This document shows, one piece after another, positions 23,782-32,242 of a stretch of 64,000 nucleotides of DNA. Under the pieces are notes generated by a model. The model was not told where the DNA came from. It searched no databases and worked only from the letters and a program-made list of their open reading frames with translations. Position numbers and translations under genes: made by a program. The stretch lies in contig NZ_PKOZ01000003.1 of assembly GCF_002946355.1 (NCBI RefSeq), forward strand, positions 1 through 64,000, given 5' to 3'. The stretch comes from Pradoshia eiseniae. Its GTDB lineage: Bacteria > Bacillota > Bacilli > Bacillales > Pradoshiaceae. How positions within the stretch are numbered: the first letter of the stretch is position 1; the number at the start of each line of letters is the position of its first letter.

Positions 23782-24081
23782 TCACTCTCCAATATTCATT
23801 AACCATTTGCGCAATTTTGCCTTTGGATAATACACTTTACTGTTTATAATAATATGCGGAATATCTGAATGCTCTTGTATTAAAGACCTTGCATCTTCTT
23901 TTGATATACCCATAAAATAATGGACATCATTTTCCTTTATAAGTTCGTGTTCATCATCCTCTTCAACAACAGAATCAATAAGACCTTTTGCATTTGGATT
24001 TTTAAGATTTTTTAGTCCATCTCCAATAAAATATCCTGCGGCCGCAATCCCTATGGCTGTCGAAATAAAATACCATTCCAT
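23782..24081 (-). CDS. Membrane-anchored excisionase-like HTH protein
   Basis: 99 residues. The N-terminus is a short membrane helix (WYFISTAIGIAAAGYFIGDG), then an acidic linker VVEEDDEHE. The C-terminal 50 residues, LIKENDVHYFMGISKEDARS to YYPKAKLRKWL, follow the helix-turn-helix plus wing pattern of excisionase/MerR-type HTH_17 domains (entry strand, GISKEDARSLI recognition helix, PHIIINSKVYYPK wing). Fusion of such a domain to a membrane helix is unusual. It could be a membrane-tethered DNA binder. No integrase is nearby. Confidence 0.55.
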   Translation of the reverse strand: MEWYFISTAIGIAAAGYFIGDGLKNLKNPNAKGLIDSVVEEDDEHELIKENDVHYFMGISKEDARSLIQEHSDIPHIIINSKVYYPKAKLRKWLMNIGE

Positions 24082-24188
24082 TATTTTCTCCCCTTAAAAA
24101 TAGATATTTATATTATCTACGATTAAAATCTGGTTTTGCTCCAGAATATGGATTGAGTGTTTAGAATAAATTAAACACTCTCCAAAGT

Positions 24189-24240
24189 TATCCTCCCCTT
24201 TTCTACATAAAAGACATTAATTTTCCTGGATCAACGCCTT
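24189..24240 (-). repeat. Repeat A copy 19 (short)
   Basis: TCCTCCCCTTTTCTACATAA, AAGACATTAATTTTCC and TGGATCAACGCC. It lies 120 nt after the stop codon of the epimerase gene. Confidence 0.6.
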
Positions 24241-24360
24241 GTATGTCTAAGTGTGCCATCGCTTTATAATATTGCGTTTTTTGGACTTGCTTAATGATAA
24301 AACGAAGATTAAGAGCATAAATTCCTTATTCAATAACAATTCCATACAAACGGACGATAT

Positions 24361-25245
24361 TTATAATTTACTAATTGCTAAATCACTGAGATTGCTGATT
24401 GTTTCTGCAAACGTTCTGATGGGCCTGTATCCTAACGACCTGATTTTTTCATTCGAGTAGATGGCACACTCCGCTTGACGGTTGGGAATTTGATATTCTT
24501 TGCCTAGCGCACTTATCAACTTTATCCTGAAATTTTTTTCTGGAAAATTCCCATCAATTGCATTATAAATGTCTCCTGGTTTCCCATTAGAACAAACCAA
24601 ATGAATCATTTCTGCCAAGTTATCTGCATGAATCCAAGGCACAATGTCGTTGGGGTGCACCCAAGTTACTTTTTCAGCATCTATCATCCTGATGATTTGT
24701 CTATCTCCCCAATAAGAGTTTTCTTCTGAGCAGATTGCACCTGGCCTTAGGATTATTACATTGAGCCCTTTTTGCTTATATTTTTCTAGTATTCTTTCAG
24801 ATTGAACCTTCGTTTTAATATAGATCTCTTCATGATTTTCTATGATTGGGCTAGACTCATCATAAAATCCCTCGTTTGGTTCACCATAAACAGCCAAGGT
24901 TGAAAGGTGAATAAACTTCTTAATCCCTAGCTCCAATGAAATACTCGCAATGTTTTCAACTCCAAGAACATTTGAGTTGACCGCTTCCTCCTCTTCTTCT
25001 CCTAAATAAGCTGCACAATGTATCACTATATCAACATCTTTTAATGCCTTATAAAGAGAGTTTCTATTTAGCAAATCACCTTGAACGGTTTGTACCTCTA
25101 ATCCTGAAATCAAATCTACGTTGCTTTCGTTTCTTACCAACCCTTTTATAGACGCACCATGCTTCAAGAACTTACTCGCGACCCGGCCTCCTAATGTCCC
25201 AGTTACCCCTGTAATTAAAACTTTAGCTTCTATATCCTCCAACAA
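24361..25245 (-). CDS. NAD-dependent epimerase/dehydratase (extended SDR)
   Basis: 294 residues. Glycine motif GVTGTLGGRVA (13-23), D of the DLLN adenine loop, NVLGVENI, the active-site Ser/Thr in HLSTLAVYG, and YIKTK (catalytic Y-x-x-x-K) are all present. It fits extended short-chain dehydrogenases acting on nucleotide sugars or steroid-like substrates. No sugar-pathway neighbours, so the substrate is open. Start TTG at 25245 with GGGAG ahead. Confidence 0.88.
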   Translation of the reverse strand: MLEDIEAKVLITGVTGTLGGRVASKFLKHGASIKGLVRNESNVDLISGLEVQTVQGDLLNRNSLYKALKDVDIVIHCAAYLGEEEEEAVNSNVLGVENIASISLELGIKKFIHLSTLAVYGEPNEGFYDESSPIIENHEEIYIKTKVQSERILEKYKQKGLNVIILRPGAICSEENSYWGDRQIIRMIDAEKVTWVHPNDIVPWIHADNLAEMIHLVCSNGKPGDIYNAIDGNFPEKNFRIKLISALGKEYQIPNRQAECAIYSNEKIRSLGYRPIRTFAETISNLSDLAISKL

Positions 25246-25380
25246 GTCACTCCCTTATCTCTTACATTACTTTTTATCGTCAATAAAATAAATGACAGTA
25301 ATCTATCTGCATAAAGCTGTACGAACAGGCATTCTTGATTGTGGTAGCACATAGTATTAATTATTCGCTATGATATGTTC

Positions 25381-25430
25381 TAATCCTTCTTCTGCTAATC
25401 TGCCTCGCTTGTTCAAGAAGGTACTCCCTA
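25381..25430 (-). repeat. Repeat A copy 20 (tail only, joined to repeat B)
   Basis: TAATCCTTCTTCTGCTAATC and TGCC, then GTTCAAGAAGG. The hairpin is missing and repeat B follows 18 nt later. The same A-tail plus B arrangement is seen at 48760-48874. Confidence 0.6.
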
Positions 25431-25447
25431 CCTAATCGCCGTTAAAT

Positions 25448-25502
25448 GGATGGCAGCTTCCTATTTTGTTCAAAAATCAACAATCTTTTTACGAAAACAG
25501 CC
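25448..25502 (-). repeat. Repeat B copy
   Basis: GGATGGCAGCTTCCTATTTT, GTTCAAAAATCAACAATC, TTTTTACGAAAACAGCC. It ends 17 nt before the stop codon of the Nudix gene at 25519. Confidence 0.6.
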
Positions 25503-25518
25503 TTTATTAAGCTGATTT

Positions 25519-25944
25519 TCATTCCTTTTTCTCAATAGCCGCTGATATATAGTTCAATAAATAATCCCTATCTTCCGGATAGGATAATGATAGTGTTTTG
25601 ATTTCCTCTCCACTTTTCCAGGCGATATCATGAATCAAATTGTCCGGGTCATTAAAAAGTCTATGTCCTTCAATCATTTTCACCAAAAAGTAATGAATTT
25701 CATATGCGATATGAAGGTCATCATAGCTTCCTTTTTTCACGGTCAATTCCTGTATGATATCTGCTAGATAGCCTGTTTCTTCCTTCACTTCTCTTATGCA
25801 GCACTCTTCAAATGTCTCATCCTGTTCTTTCCCTCCTGATGGAATCGACCATGTTTTCCTCTCTTCCGGTCTTCCTTGTAGGACCATTAATAATTCCCCA
25901 TGTTCATTCATGCATACAGCTGCTGACCCATACCACTTTTCCAT
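25519..25944 (-). CDS. Nudix hydrolase
   Basis: 141 residues. Nudix box GGKEQDETFEECCIREVKEE continuing TGY near residues 37-59, with both Glu pairs present. ATG at 25944 follows AAAGGAG. The next gene to the left is an MFS transporter 317 nt away in coding terms only by strand, so no link is implied. Confidence 0.92.
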   Translation of the reverse strand: MEKWYGSAAVCMNEHGELLMVLQGRPEERKTWSIPSGGKEQDETFEECCIREVKEETGYLADIIQELTVKKGSYDDLHIAYEIHYFLVKMIEGHRLFNDPDNLIHDIAWKSGEEIKTLSLSYPEDRDYLLNYISAAIEKKE

Positions 25945-25986
25945 TATTGGTGGCTCCTTTACATTTAATTCTTTCTGCTGAATAAA

Positions 25987-27201
25987 TCACAGACTCCGTG
26001 TAGAATCCTCAACTGTTTTGAAAAATGTACGGATCAAAAAATACAAACCCGGAAGCACTATTAACATTCCGACGATAGCGTATATATCTCGGGTACTTAA
26101 GTGGAATAAGGAAGATGAGGAAGCAAATACGATTCCTAAGGGCATCGTTACTCGAAGAAAAAGTAAACGAACCGAGCTTAATTGAGATAAGCGCTCTCTC
26201 GGTGCTTCCCTTTGAAAGATGGCCGCACTTTGAGCGTTAAATAACGGGAATAGTAGTCCCCCGATAAATTCACAGATCCACGCTGCAGGGATGGAATGGA
26301 CAAAAAACAAAAACACAAAAGATAATCCTCCGCCAATTAGCCCGATATACATGGTTTGGCTTGTCTTTCGTATTCTCGAAAGAAGCATCATCCCAATTGC
26401 ATAGCCGATAGGAAAAGACCCGGAAAATATCGCATATTCCCAGTAATGACCACCAAGTTCTCCTCTAATGAAAGGCACGCTTAAGACCATTACTGCACCA
26501 ACAGCAAATTGGACAGTTGAGGAAAGCATAGTCAGGCGCAATAGCTGAGGGTATTGAAAAAAGATTCGATAGCCCTCCTTCAATTCTTCCCACCAAAACC
26601 TTTTCGTCCAAGCAGCCACCGTCTCCACACTGGAAAGAGGAATTTGCAAAAGAGAGAGAAAACTAACGAAAAACAATAGAGCTGATATTCCATACATTAA
26701 ATACATCGGTGTAAAAATCAATAGAATCGCCGTACTGCCTGGAGCTATAAAACTCATCAAACGAATCGTTCCATCCAATAAGGAATTGGCCTCTACAAGC
26801 TTGTCCTCCTGACAAATCTCTGGAAGGAGAGCGAACGATAAGCTGGCGTATATTGGTTGCAGTAAACCCAAAGTGATTTGCAGTACAAATAGACTCAGAA
26901 TTGCCCCATAATGAGTGCCCATTACAATGCCCAATAAGGGCAGGATATAAGCTGCCGCACGTATCAGCTGGATATTTTTTAACATCCTTATCTTGATCAC
27001 ATGGTTCAAGAAAGGAGCACTGATCCCTTGCAAAATTAATGATGGGATAAAGTAAACGAGCCACATGACACCCATCCATTCCTTTGAGCCTGTTAATTCA
27101 TACAGTAAAAGGCCATTGATTATCCCTCCTGCTGCACCGCCAAACTCCGAGACAATTTCCCCAACCCAAAGTGCCCTGAATGACTTTGGATAGTTCTTCA
27201 T
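25987..27201 (-). CDS. Major facilitator superfamily transporter
   Basis: 404 residues with about 12 hydrophobic segments in two halves, starting MKNYPKSFRALWVGEIVSEF. It resembles the small-molecule/drug efflux MFS group found with ArsR regulators in Bacillus. The start codon overlaps the stop of the regulator gene by 1 nt (TAATG), so both are made from one transcript. Substrate unknown. Confidence 0.9.
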   Translation of the reverse strand: MKNYPKSFRALWVGEIVSEFGGAAGGIINGLLLYELTGSKEWMGVMWLVYFIPSLILQGISAPFLNHVIKIRMLKNIQLIRAAAYILPLLGIVMGTHYGAILSLFVLQITLGLLQPIYASLSFALLPEICQEDKLVEANSLLDGTIRLMSFIAPGSTAILLIFTPMYLMYGISALLFFVSFLSLLQIPLSSVETVAAWTKRFWWEELKEGYRIFFQYPQLLRLTMLSSTVQFAVGAVMVLSVPFIRGELGGHYWEYAIFSGSFPIGYAIGMMLLSRIRKTSQTMYIGLIGGGLSFVFLFFVHSIPAAWICEFIGGLLFPLFNAQSAAIFQREAPRERLSQLSSVRLLFLRVTMPLGIVFASSSSLFHLSTRDIYAIVGMLIVLPGLYFLIRTFFKTVEDSTRSL

Positions 27202-28250
27202 TACTTGCCTCCAAGAAATTGCTGCAGCTGCTCGGAGAAACTGTCGATACCACTGTTGTTGACTGAATAAATGCCTTTATGAACCTTGACAAACTTGGCT
27301 GATTTTAGAATAGAGAGCTGATGATGCAAGGTGGTTTTTGAAATCGAAAATTGGGTGCTCATTTCTTGAAGGGATAATGGCCCTTGTTGAAGCTGATACA
27401 GTAATTTCAAACGAAGCTCATCCCCTAATGCTTTATGGCCGCGCACTAGTTTTTGCGATGGTTTACCTGGCTCCAATAAGTAATCGTCATTCAATGGGTA
27501 GAAAAATAGTTTTGTGTCTGAAGATCTAATTTCTAACGTCCAAGGCCGGTAAGATAGTTGAGGGATTAATTTTATATGCCATATAGAGGGCTCAGGAAGA
27601 TACCTAACCCCGTCCGTGATTCGTTGGATTTCTTCCACAGGGTTCATGAGGTCAATATTTCTGTGTTGCTTTTGTTCATAGAAAATAGCTTGAGTCCACT
27701 TGTCCCATTCCTTATAGCAAGTCACCCAATTAGACCAGTTGTCTAACGTATCATGAATGATCTTGCACAAATCTTGCTGCTCATATAGAGCAATCGTTAA
27801 AACATACGAGGACAAGTATTCATGAGAATGAAATTGTTTAGCATATTCCTTGAATTGAGCCTTTTGATTATAATTCCGGGCAAGCTCCTTACGATAGGCT
27901 TCAGTCTTCCGGCTTCCATAAGGCAAAAGTATTTCATAAAACTCTTCTGAAGACAGGGCATATAGTTGATTCGAAAACTCTTGAACTGAAGACGAGGATA
28001 ATTTGTTTTGAAGCATAATTAACCCGTACCAAAAATTGGTTTCCTTCATAAACTTTAAGTTATCTCGCAAAGATTGCGGCATGGAATTCTCTTCTTCAGT
28101 CCACCTTTCATCTAAATCAAAGGTATGCCGAATACGATCATGTGTATAACCAGCAATCCCGACGATGAGCTCCCAAATGACCGAAGATTCCACTGTAATC
28201 GATATGGTCTCAAAAGAATGCGATGCATGAAGCTGTTTCATTTTTAACAC
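27201..28250 (-). CDS. ArsR-type winged-helix regulator with long N-terminal domain
   Basis: 349 residues. The C-terminal 75 residues (KALGDELRLKLLYQLQQGPL, SLQEMSTQFSISKTTLHHQL, FVKVHKGIYSVN) form an ArsR-like winged helix. The first 260 residues are a helical domain of the type fused to such regulators in Bacillaceae (DUF5937-like, moderately sure). The metal-binding Cys motifs of classical ArsR are absent. It likely controls itself and the coupled MFS gene through the palindrome at 28295. Confidence 0.82.
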   Translation of the reverse strand: MLKMKQLHASHSFETISITVESSVIWELIVGIAGYTHDRIRHTFDLDERWTEEENSMPQSLRDNLKFMKETNFWYGLIMLQNKLSSSSVQEFSNQLYALSSEEFYEILLPYGSRKTEAYRKELARNYNQKAQFKEYAKQFHSHEYLSSYVLTIALYEQQDLCKIIHDTLDNWSNWVTCYKEWDKWTQAIFYEQKQHRNIDLMNPVEEIQRITDGVRYLPEPSIWHIKLIPQLSYRPWTLEIRSSDTKLFFYPLNDDYLLEPGKPSQKLVRGHKALGDELRLKLLYQLQQGPLSLQEMSTQFSISKTTLHHQLSILKSAKFVKVHKGIYSVNNSGIDSFSEQLQQFLGGK

Positions 28251-28294
28251 CCCTTATAGGTAGTGAGTTAATTCTAAAATAAACGAATATATAA

Positions 28295-28310
28295 TTCAAT
28301 ATATTTTGAA
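28295..28310. promoter_or_regulatory. Candidate operator of the ArsR-like regulator
   Basis: TTCAA-N6-TTGAA, extended by A/T to ATTCAA...TTGAAT, 45 nt upstream of the regulator start. This is the shape of many ArsR-family sites. Confidence 0.45.
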
Positions 28311-28492
28311 TATTTATTATATTTGTCCTCCCTCTCTCAGGATCAGCCTCTTCTGTAATCACGATTCAGTTACCCAATTGCACATTTATTGCAAAGCAAT
28401 CTCTAATAAAAAACTAAAAGGAGATATATTCTTGATGTTATGGCCTATTGGGGATATTATTAAGGATATCGAATGAAGGAGAACCATAGCAT

Positions 28493-28660
28493 ATGTCTAA
28501 AAAAGTAAGTCTTCAAGAAGCCATCAAACAAAAGCTTGCTGCCAAAAATCAGGCAAGCCAGAGTAGCAGCCATTCCACTGGCCCTGTCAAAAAGACAAAA
28601 GAATTGCAAAGCCAATTGACAAAGAAACCAAACAACCAGCGGAAACGTATGGGTGTTTGA
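28493..28660 (+). CDS. Small basic hydrophilic protein (55 aa)
   Basis: ATG at 28493 with GAAGGAGA upstream gives MSKKVSLQEAIKQKLAAKNQ, then a Ser/His-rich stretch and NNQRKRMGV at the end. It is Lys- and Gln-rich, probably disordered, without hydrophobic parts. An intrinsic terminator follows at once. Small proteins of this style are common in Bacillaceae, some being spore-associated; no role is claimed. Confidence 0.7.
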   Translation: MSKKVSLQEAIKQKLAAKNQASQSSSHSTGPVKKTKELQSQLTKKPNNQRKRMGV

Positions 28661-28665
28661 TTTTA

Positions 28666-28698
28666 GGGACTGCGTTTGCAGTCCCTTTCCCATTTTTA
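28666..28698 (+). terminator. Intrinsic terminator
   Basis: GGGACTGC-GTTT-GCAGTCCC followed by TTTCCCATTTTT, 5 nt after the stop of the small basic protein gene. Confidence 0.85.
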
Positions 28699-28713
28699 TA
28701 ATAGGATGAAATC

Positions 28714-28756
28714 AAAAAAGCCACCTCCATACAGAAAGTGGCGGTACTTGCTATTG
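28714..28756 (-). repeat. Repeat C copy 1 / terminator
   Basis: AGCCACCTCC...AAGTGGCGGTACTTGCTATTG, nearly the same as 47748-47786. Read on the minus strand the stem GCCAC/GTGGC is followed by T6, so it terminates the pentapeptide-repeat remnant. Confidence 0.65.
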
Positions 28757-28772
28757 ATTCTACTGATGTCAT

Positions 28773-28997
28773 CTAAACTATTATGGCAGTTCCATGATTA
28801 ACCCAACCAATGCTCAGTGAAGACGGCAATTTAGTATGTCTATCGCCATTAGCTGAATTTATTTGTACTTGCGTAAGAAAAATACTGCCTTTGAAATTAG
28901 CACCTTTTATTTCAGCATCTCTCAAGTCAGCTCCAATTAGGTTTGACTTTCTTAAATCTGCTTCTCTTAGAGGTCTGAAGCAATAAGCAGGGCTCAC
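28773..28997 (-). pseudogene. Pentapeptide-repeat protein, C-terminal remnant
   Basis: About 74 codons: pentapeptide units LREADLRKSNLIGADLRDAE followed by IKGANFKGSIFLTQVQIN and the tail GDRHTKLPSSL. Bacillus proteins ending this way are usually about 270 residues long. Here everything before the last five to six repeats is gone, and an in-frame TAA lies just upstream of the GTG. The repeated solenoid is therefore too short to fold normally. Confidence 0.6.
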
Positions 28998-29077
28998 CTC
29001 AAATTAAATCACCTAAGGTTTGCACCTCTTTCACTCATAACTATCCATAAGTCGAATACCCTGCTATTGCAATATAG

Positions 29078-29506
29078 CTATTTTTCTAAAATACAATAAT
29101 CCTTCGTTTTAAAATACGGAACATCCTTGCTAGACGCAAAATCAAGCAGGTCTTTAAAAACATGGTCGGGAATAAAACTTACAATTCGAATGTTAAATCC
29201 TTTATGAACTCGTATAATAGCACCCTTGGCAGACCACCCGACTCTCTTGAATCGGATCTGAATGATTTCATTAGGGGATATTCTCGTTTTATAGATAGGC
29301 CATCTAAAAAACAATATTTGATAGCTAAGATAGTCTTCATTTATTTCAAATTGATATTTGATAAATAAAAATGCAAGAATGACCATTGAATATATTAATG
29401 CAAAGAATAATAACCATTTAGAAAAATCATTTATGGAAATTACCAATATAAATAATAGGAACAAGCTCCACAACAATTCTTTTTGATTCTTAGCTGTATA
29501 AACCAA
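29078..29506 (-). CDS. Membrane protein with PH-like C-terminal domain
   Basis: 142 residues from TTG at 29506 (GGAGGGAGACAA ahead). Two membrane helices (about 13-30 and 34-50) precede a beta-rich domain: FEINEDYLSYQILFFRWPI, YKTRISPNEIIQIRF and GFNIRIVSFIPD. This is the layout of small bacterial PH-domain membrane proteins. Function unknown. Confidence 0.65.
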   Translation of the reverse strand: MVYTAKNQKELLWSLFLLFILVISINDFSKWLLFFALIYSMVILAFLFIKYQFEINEDYLSYQILFFRWPIYKTRISPNEIIQIRFKRVGWSAKGAIIRVHKGFNIRIVSFIPDHVFKDLLDFASSKDVPYFKTKDYCILEK

Positions 29507-29597
29507 TTGTCTCCCTCCATATTTCAACTGCCCCTTGCGTTCCGTTCCACAAGGCAAACTAACGAATAAGCATATAGCAGTAATAAATGCTGCTTCC

Positions 29598-30506
29598 TTA
29601 AACGTCTTTTGTCAGAAAATCTGTTACCACATCACAGAATAGATTTGCTGCCTCATAATGAGGGGTATGACCGCTATTTTCTATCATAAAAATTTCACCT
29701 TGCTGTACATCATTTTTATAAGTTTCAATTTGAGTTGGGCAGGTTACGATATCGTGCTCACCTAAAATCAAAAGACAAGGCAGCTTGATATCTTTTAATA
29801 ATGGCAAGACGGATTCAAATATCTTCCCCTCCTCTCTAAGTCGGTTATAATGAATGATTGATTTATCATAAAATTCTTCCCACTGTTCATCTGAATATTT
29901 ATTATAATCAGTTGGATTATTAAAGTTATGAGTATATATTTGCATCCTTTTTTCTTCTAGAAAATCACTAAGCTCCATATAGCCCTCTACAAGTTCTTTA
30001 GCTGAACAGGAGGATTCATCAGAAAGTTTTAAACACTTGTCTTGATACTCAGGCATCTTATATTTCCCAAATAAATTGGCTGTTTTTTCGAGAAGTGCCT
30101 TAGCTGTGTATGTAAAATCAAATGTTGGTCCTTCAAAGATTACTTTTTCAATAGAATCTGGATACCGAAGCGCATATAGCACAGCAAGATAACCGCCAAA
30201 AGAATGACCTATGAGAGACCATTTCTTCACTCCGAGAGAACGGCGAAGTTCTTCACAATCTTCGACTAAATCATCAAGACCAAAGGGTTCATTTTCTCCT
30301 ATCCCCTCAGACCTGCATACGCCTCTTTGGTCAAATGCAATCAACCGAAAGTTCTGACCCAGTCTTTTCGTTTGATGGTAAGTAAAGTCGAAACAACTTT
30401 CCCCAGGGCCTCCGTGCAAATATAGAATGGCTTTTTCAGCGTTTGTATCATTGACCTCCACATATAGATTTTTTCCATTAATCTCTATGAATTGCCCATT
30501 CTTCAT
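29598..30506 (-). CDS. Alpha/beta hydrolase (proline iminopeptidase-like)
   Basis: 302 residues. Oxyanion segment LHGGPGESCF (30-39), nucleophile Ser102 in GHSFGGYLA, Asp in GEHDIVTCP and His in NSGHTPHYEA form a complete triad. HGGPG plus a helical lid between residues 130 and 215 is typical of prolyl aminopeptidases and related amidases or esterases. Cytosolic. ATG at 30506. Confidence 0.88.
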   Translation of the reverse strand: MKNGQFIEINGKNLYVEVNDTNAEKAILYLHGGPGESCFDFTYHQTKRLGQNFRLIAFDQRGVCRSEGIGENEPFGLDDLVEDCEELRRSLGVKKWSLIGHSFGGYLAVLYALRYPDSIEKVIFEGPTFDFTYTAKALLEKTANLFGKYKMPEYQDKCLKLSDESSCSAKELVEGYMELSDFLEEKRMQIYTHNFNNPTDYNKYSDEQWEEFYDKSIIHYNRLREEGKIFESVLPLLKDIKLPCLLILGEHDIVTCPTQIETYKNDVQQGEIFMIENSGHTPHYEAANLFCDVVTDFLTKDV

Positions 30507-30570
30507 TCCATCTCATCCTCATCTTCTTTAACTCATAAAATTCATCCACTAATCTATTACTCTTCCATTT

Positions 30571-30616
30571 AAAGTTCAACATAAAAGGGCCTTAGTCCTG
30601 CTGAGGATTAATGCCA
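30571..30616 (-). repeat. Repeat A copy 21 (hairpin half)
   Basis: AAGTTCAACATAAAAGGGCC, TTAGTCCTGCTGAGGATTAA and TGCCACC. The CTGCCC tail is missing. It lies 25 nt after the stop codon of the Imm26-like/DUF4240 gene. Confidence 0.55.
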
Positions 30617-30640
30617 CCTTTTAGGTGGAAATACGTATCA

Positions 30641-31567
30641 TTACTTCCAGCCTTCTATATTTGAGAATGTTTCATAATCATAACCTGAAATATATGCAAA
30701 CTCATTTCCGGTTTTTCTTGTATATGCTTTAGATGCCAATGAAAGCAAAGGTTCAAATGAATTGACTTCTGATATATTTTGAGGATTTTCAACTGTTAAA
30801 TCAAAGTTTTCTTTTCCTTTCGCAATTATAAAACACCTAATATACAAGAATAAATCAGCAGAGAAAAATTCTTGAGCTTCTTCTTTATATGAATGTTTCC
30901 CTATATTTTTGGCGTGTTCCATAGTATCTAATAAATAGAGTTTGTTCGCTAGGGCTTCTTCAAATTCTTTTATATCCTTTATCTCCATTTTGGCCAATGC
31001 GTTAACAGCAGGTTCCAGTATATCTTCTTCACCGGTTTTTTCATCTGAATTAAGCAGGGAAATAATTAGCCAGAAAGTTTCATCCTTCATCATTTTCTTA
31101 GGCTTTTGAATTTTTTTATGTTCTTCATCTATTTTATTTTCTTCTTCCTGTATCTCTTCCACAAACTTTTCTCTATCATATTTCCATCGCCACTCTAAAT
31201 AAGCTTCCATACCAATAGAACCATCCCATTGAGCTCCGAATGTATTACAAATGATTTTTTGTTTAGTATCAGATACAGGAATATTCCCTATGAAAATAAC
31301 CTCTTTAGGTTTCTTTCCTTCTACCCAAATCTTCGCCTTATGATTATTATAAAAAAACCGATTCTGGAGAAGAATACCGCTTAAAAGTTCATTATCGATA
31401 AATGGTATATCAGCACTAATATATGGAGTTGTGACAATAAGACAGGAATTATCTGCACGGTCAGCAACTCTTATCGCTCCATAATGACCATTGGGTAATC
31501 TTACTGCAAAAACATCCCCAATCGATACGGTATTGTTTGACGTTTCTTTACCCATTTCAACCCCCAT
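30641..31567 (-). CDS. Imm26-like plus DUF4240 two-domain protein
   Basis: 308 residues. Residues about 14-125 (VSIGDVFAVRLPNGHYGAIR onward) resemble immunity protein 26 domains. A charged linker (EEIQEEENKIDEEHKKIQK) follows. Residues about 160-308 match DUF4240: DETFWLIISLLNSDE, FEEALANKLYLLDTMEHAKN, SADLFLYIRCFIIAKGKE and a final YDYETFSNIEGW. Both domain types occur as immunity or associated proteins of polymorphic toxins. No toxin gene is visible next to it, so it may be an orphan immunity gene. Confidence 0.65.
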   Translation of the reverse strand: MGVEMGKETSNNTVSIGDVFAVRLPNGHYGAIRVADRADNSCLIVTTPYISADIPFIDNELLSGILLQNRFFYNNHKAKIWVEGKKPKEVIFIGNIPVSDTKQKIICNTFGAQWDGSIGMEAYLEWRWKYDREKFVEEIQEEENKIDEEHKKIQKPKKMMKDETFWLIISLLNSDEKTGEEDILEPAVNALAKMEIKDIKEFEEALANKLYLLDTMEHAKNIGKHSYKEEAQEFFSADLFLYIRCFIIAKGKENFDLTVENPQNISEVNSFEPLLSLASKAYTRKTGNEFAYISGYDYETFSNIEGWK

Positions 31568-31668
31568 GATGGAATAAATTCTATGTATATAATCTGGCCC
31601 CTAGCTCTGTTACTATATGTCTTCTTCACAACCATGAAAATTGGTTTCACCAGCCTAATGAAGGGAGA

Positions 31669-32127
31669 TTATTGTATCGTATCATATAACTCGACATCTA
31701 CATTTCCTGCATCATCCCAGCTATGATACTTTTCCACATGCCATTTGTCCTTTAATCTTGTATAGCTATTATCCTCTATCCATTTATGTAATTGTTCATA
31801 CGTATGCATAATTTTATGATTTTCCCCTGTATGTCTTATTACTGCATACCTTTGAGGCGGAATGGTTAGTGACACCATATCAGAGGGGATATCTTCAAAT
31901 TCTTTTACTTGCACACAAACCCAGTAACCATCTTCATCCTCTGTTTCATTTTCAACCATAAATACGCCATAGCGGTGCGATGGATTGACTAGCTGTTTGA
32001 TCTCACCAATACGTTCATTTAAACGAACGGTTGCTTTCGGGATTTCAACGATATATTGGTCACCAGGACATAAAACACGAAAGCCTACTAATTTCAGTTC
32101 TTCAAGTTCTTTAATAAATTTATTCAT
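31669..32127 (-). CDS. GyrI-like / effector-binding domain protein
   Basis: 152 residues from ATG at 32127 (AAAGGAGCGGG ahead); the longer frame to 32223 is discarded. Two repeated halves, each with a strand-helix-strands layout: VRLNERIGEIKQLV / YGVFMVENE and YAVIRHTGENHKIMHTYEQL / KWIEDN, the SHS2 arrangement of GyrI/AraC effector-binding proteins (YobU-like). It likely binds a small cationic ligand; no DNA-binding domain is present. Confidence 0.75.
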   Translation of the reverse strand: MNKFIKELEELKLVGFRVLCPGDQYIVEIPKATVRLNERIGEIKQLVNPSHRYGVFMVENETEDEDGYWVCVQVKEFEDIPSDMVSLTIPPQRYAVIRHTGENHKIMHTYEQLHKWIEDNSYTRLKDKWHVEKYHSWDDAGNVDVELYDTIQ

Positions 32128-32242
32128 TGTACCCGCTCCTTTCATAGGAACATTTCTACAAAAACACTTGAAACCCTTCTTCCTCCCCAACCAAAACAAA
32201 AAAATGACCGCTAAAACGATCATGGATAATCAATCTAGCATG

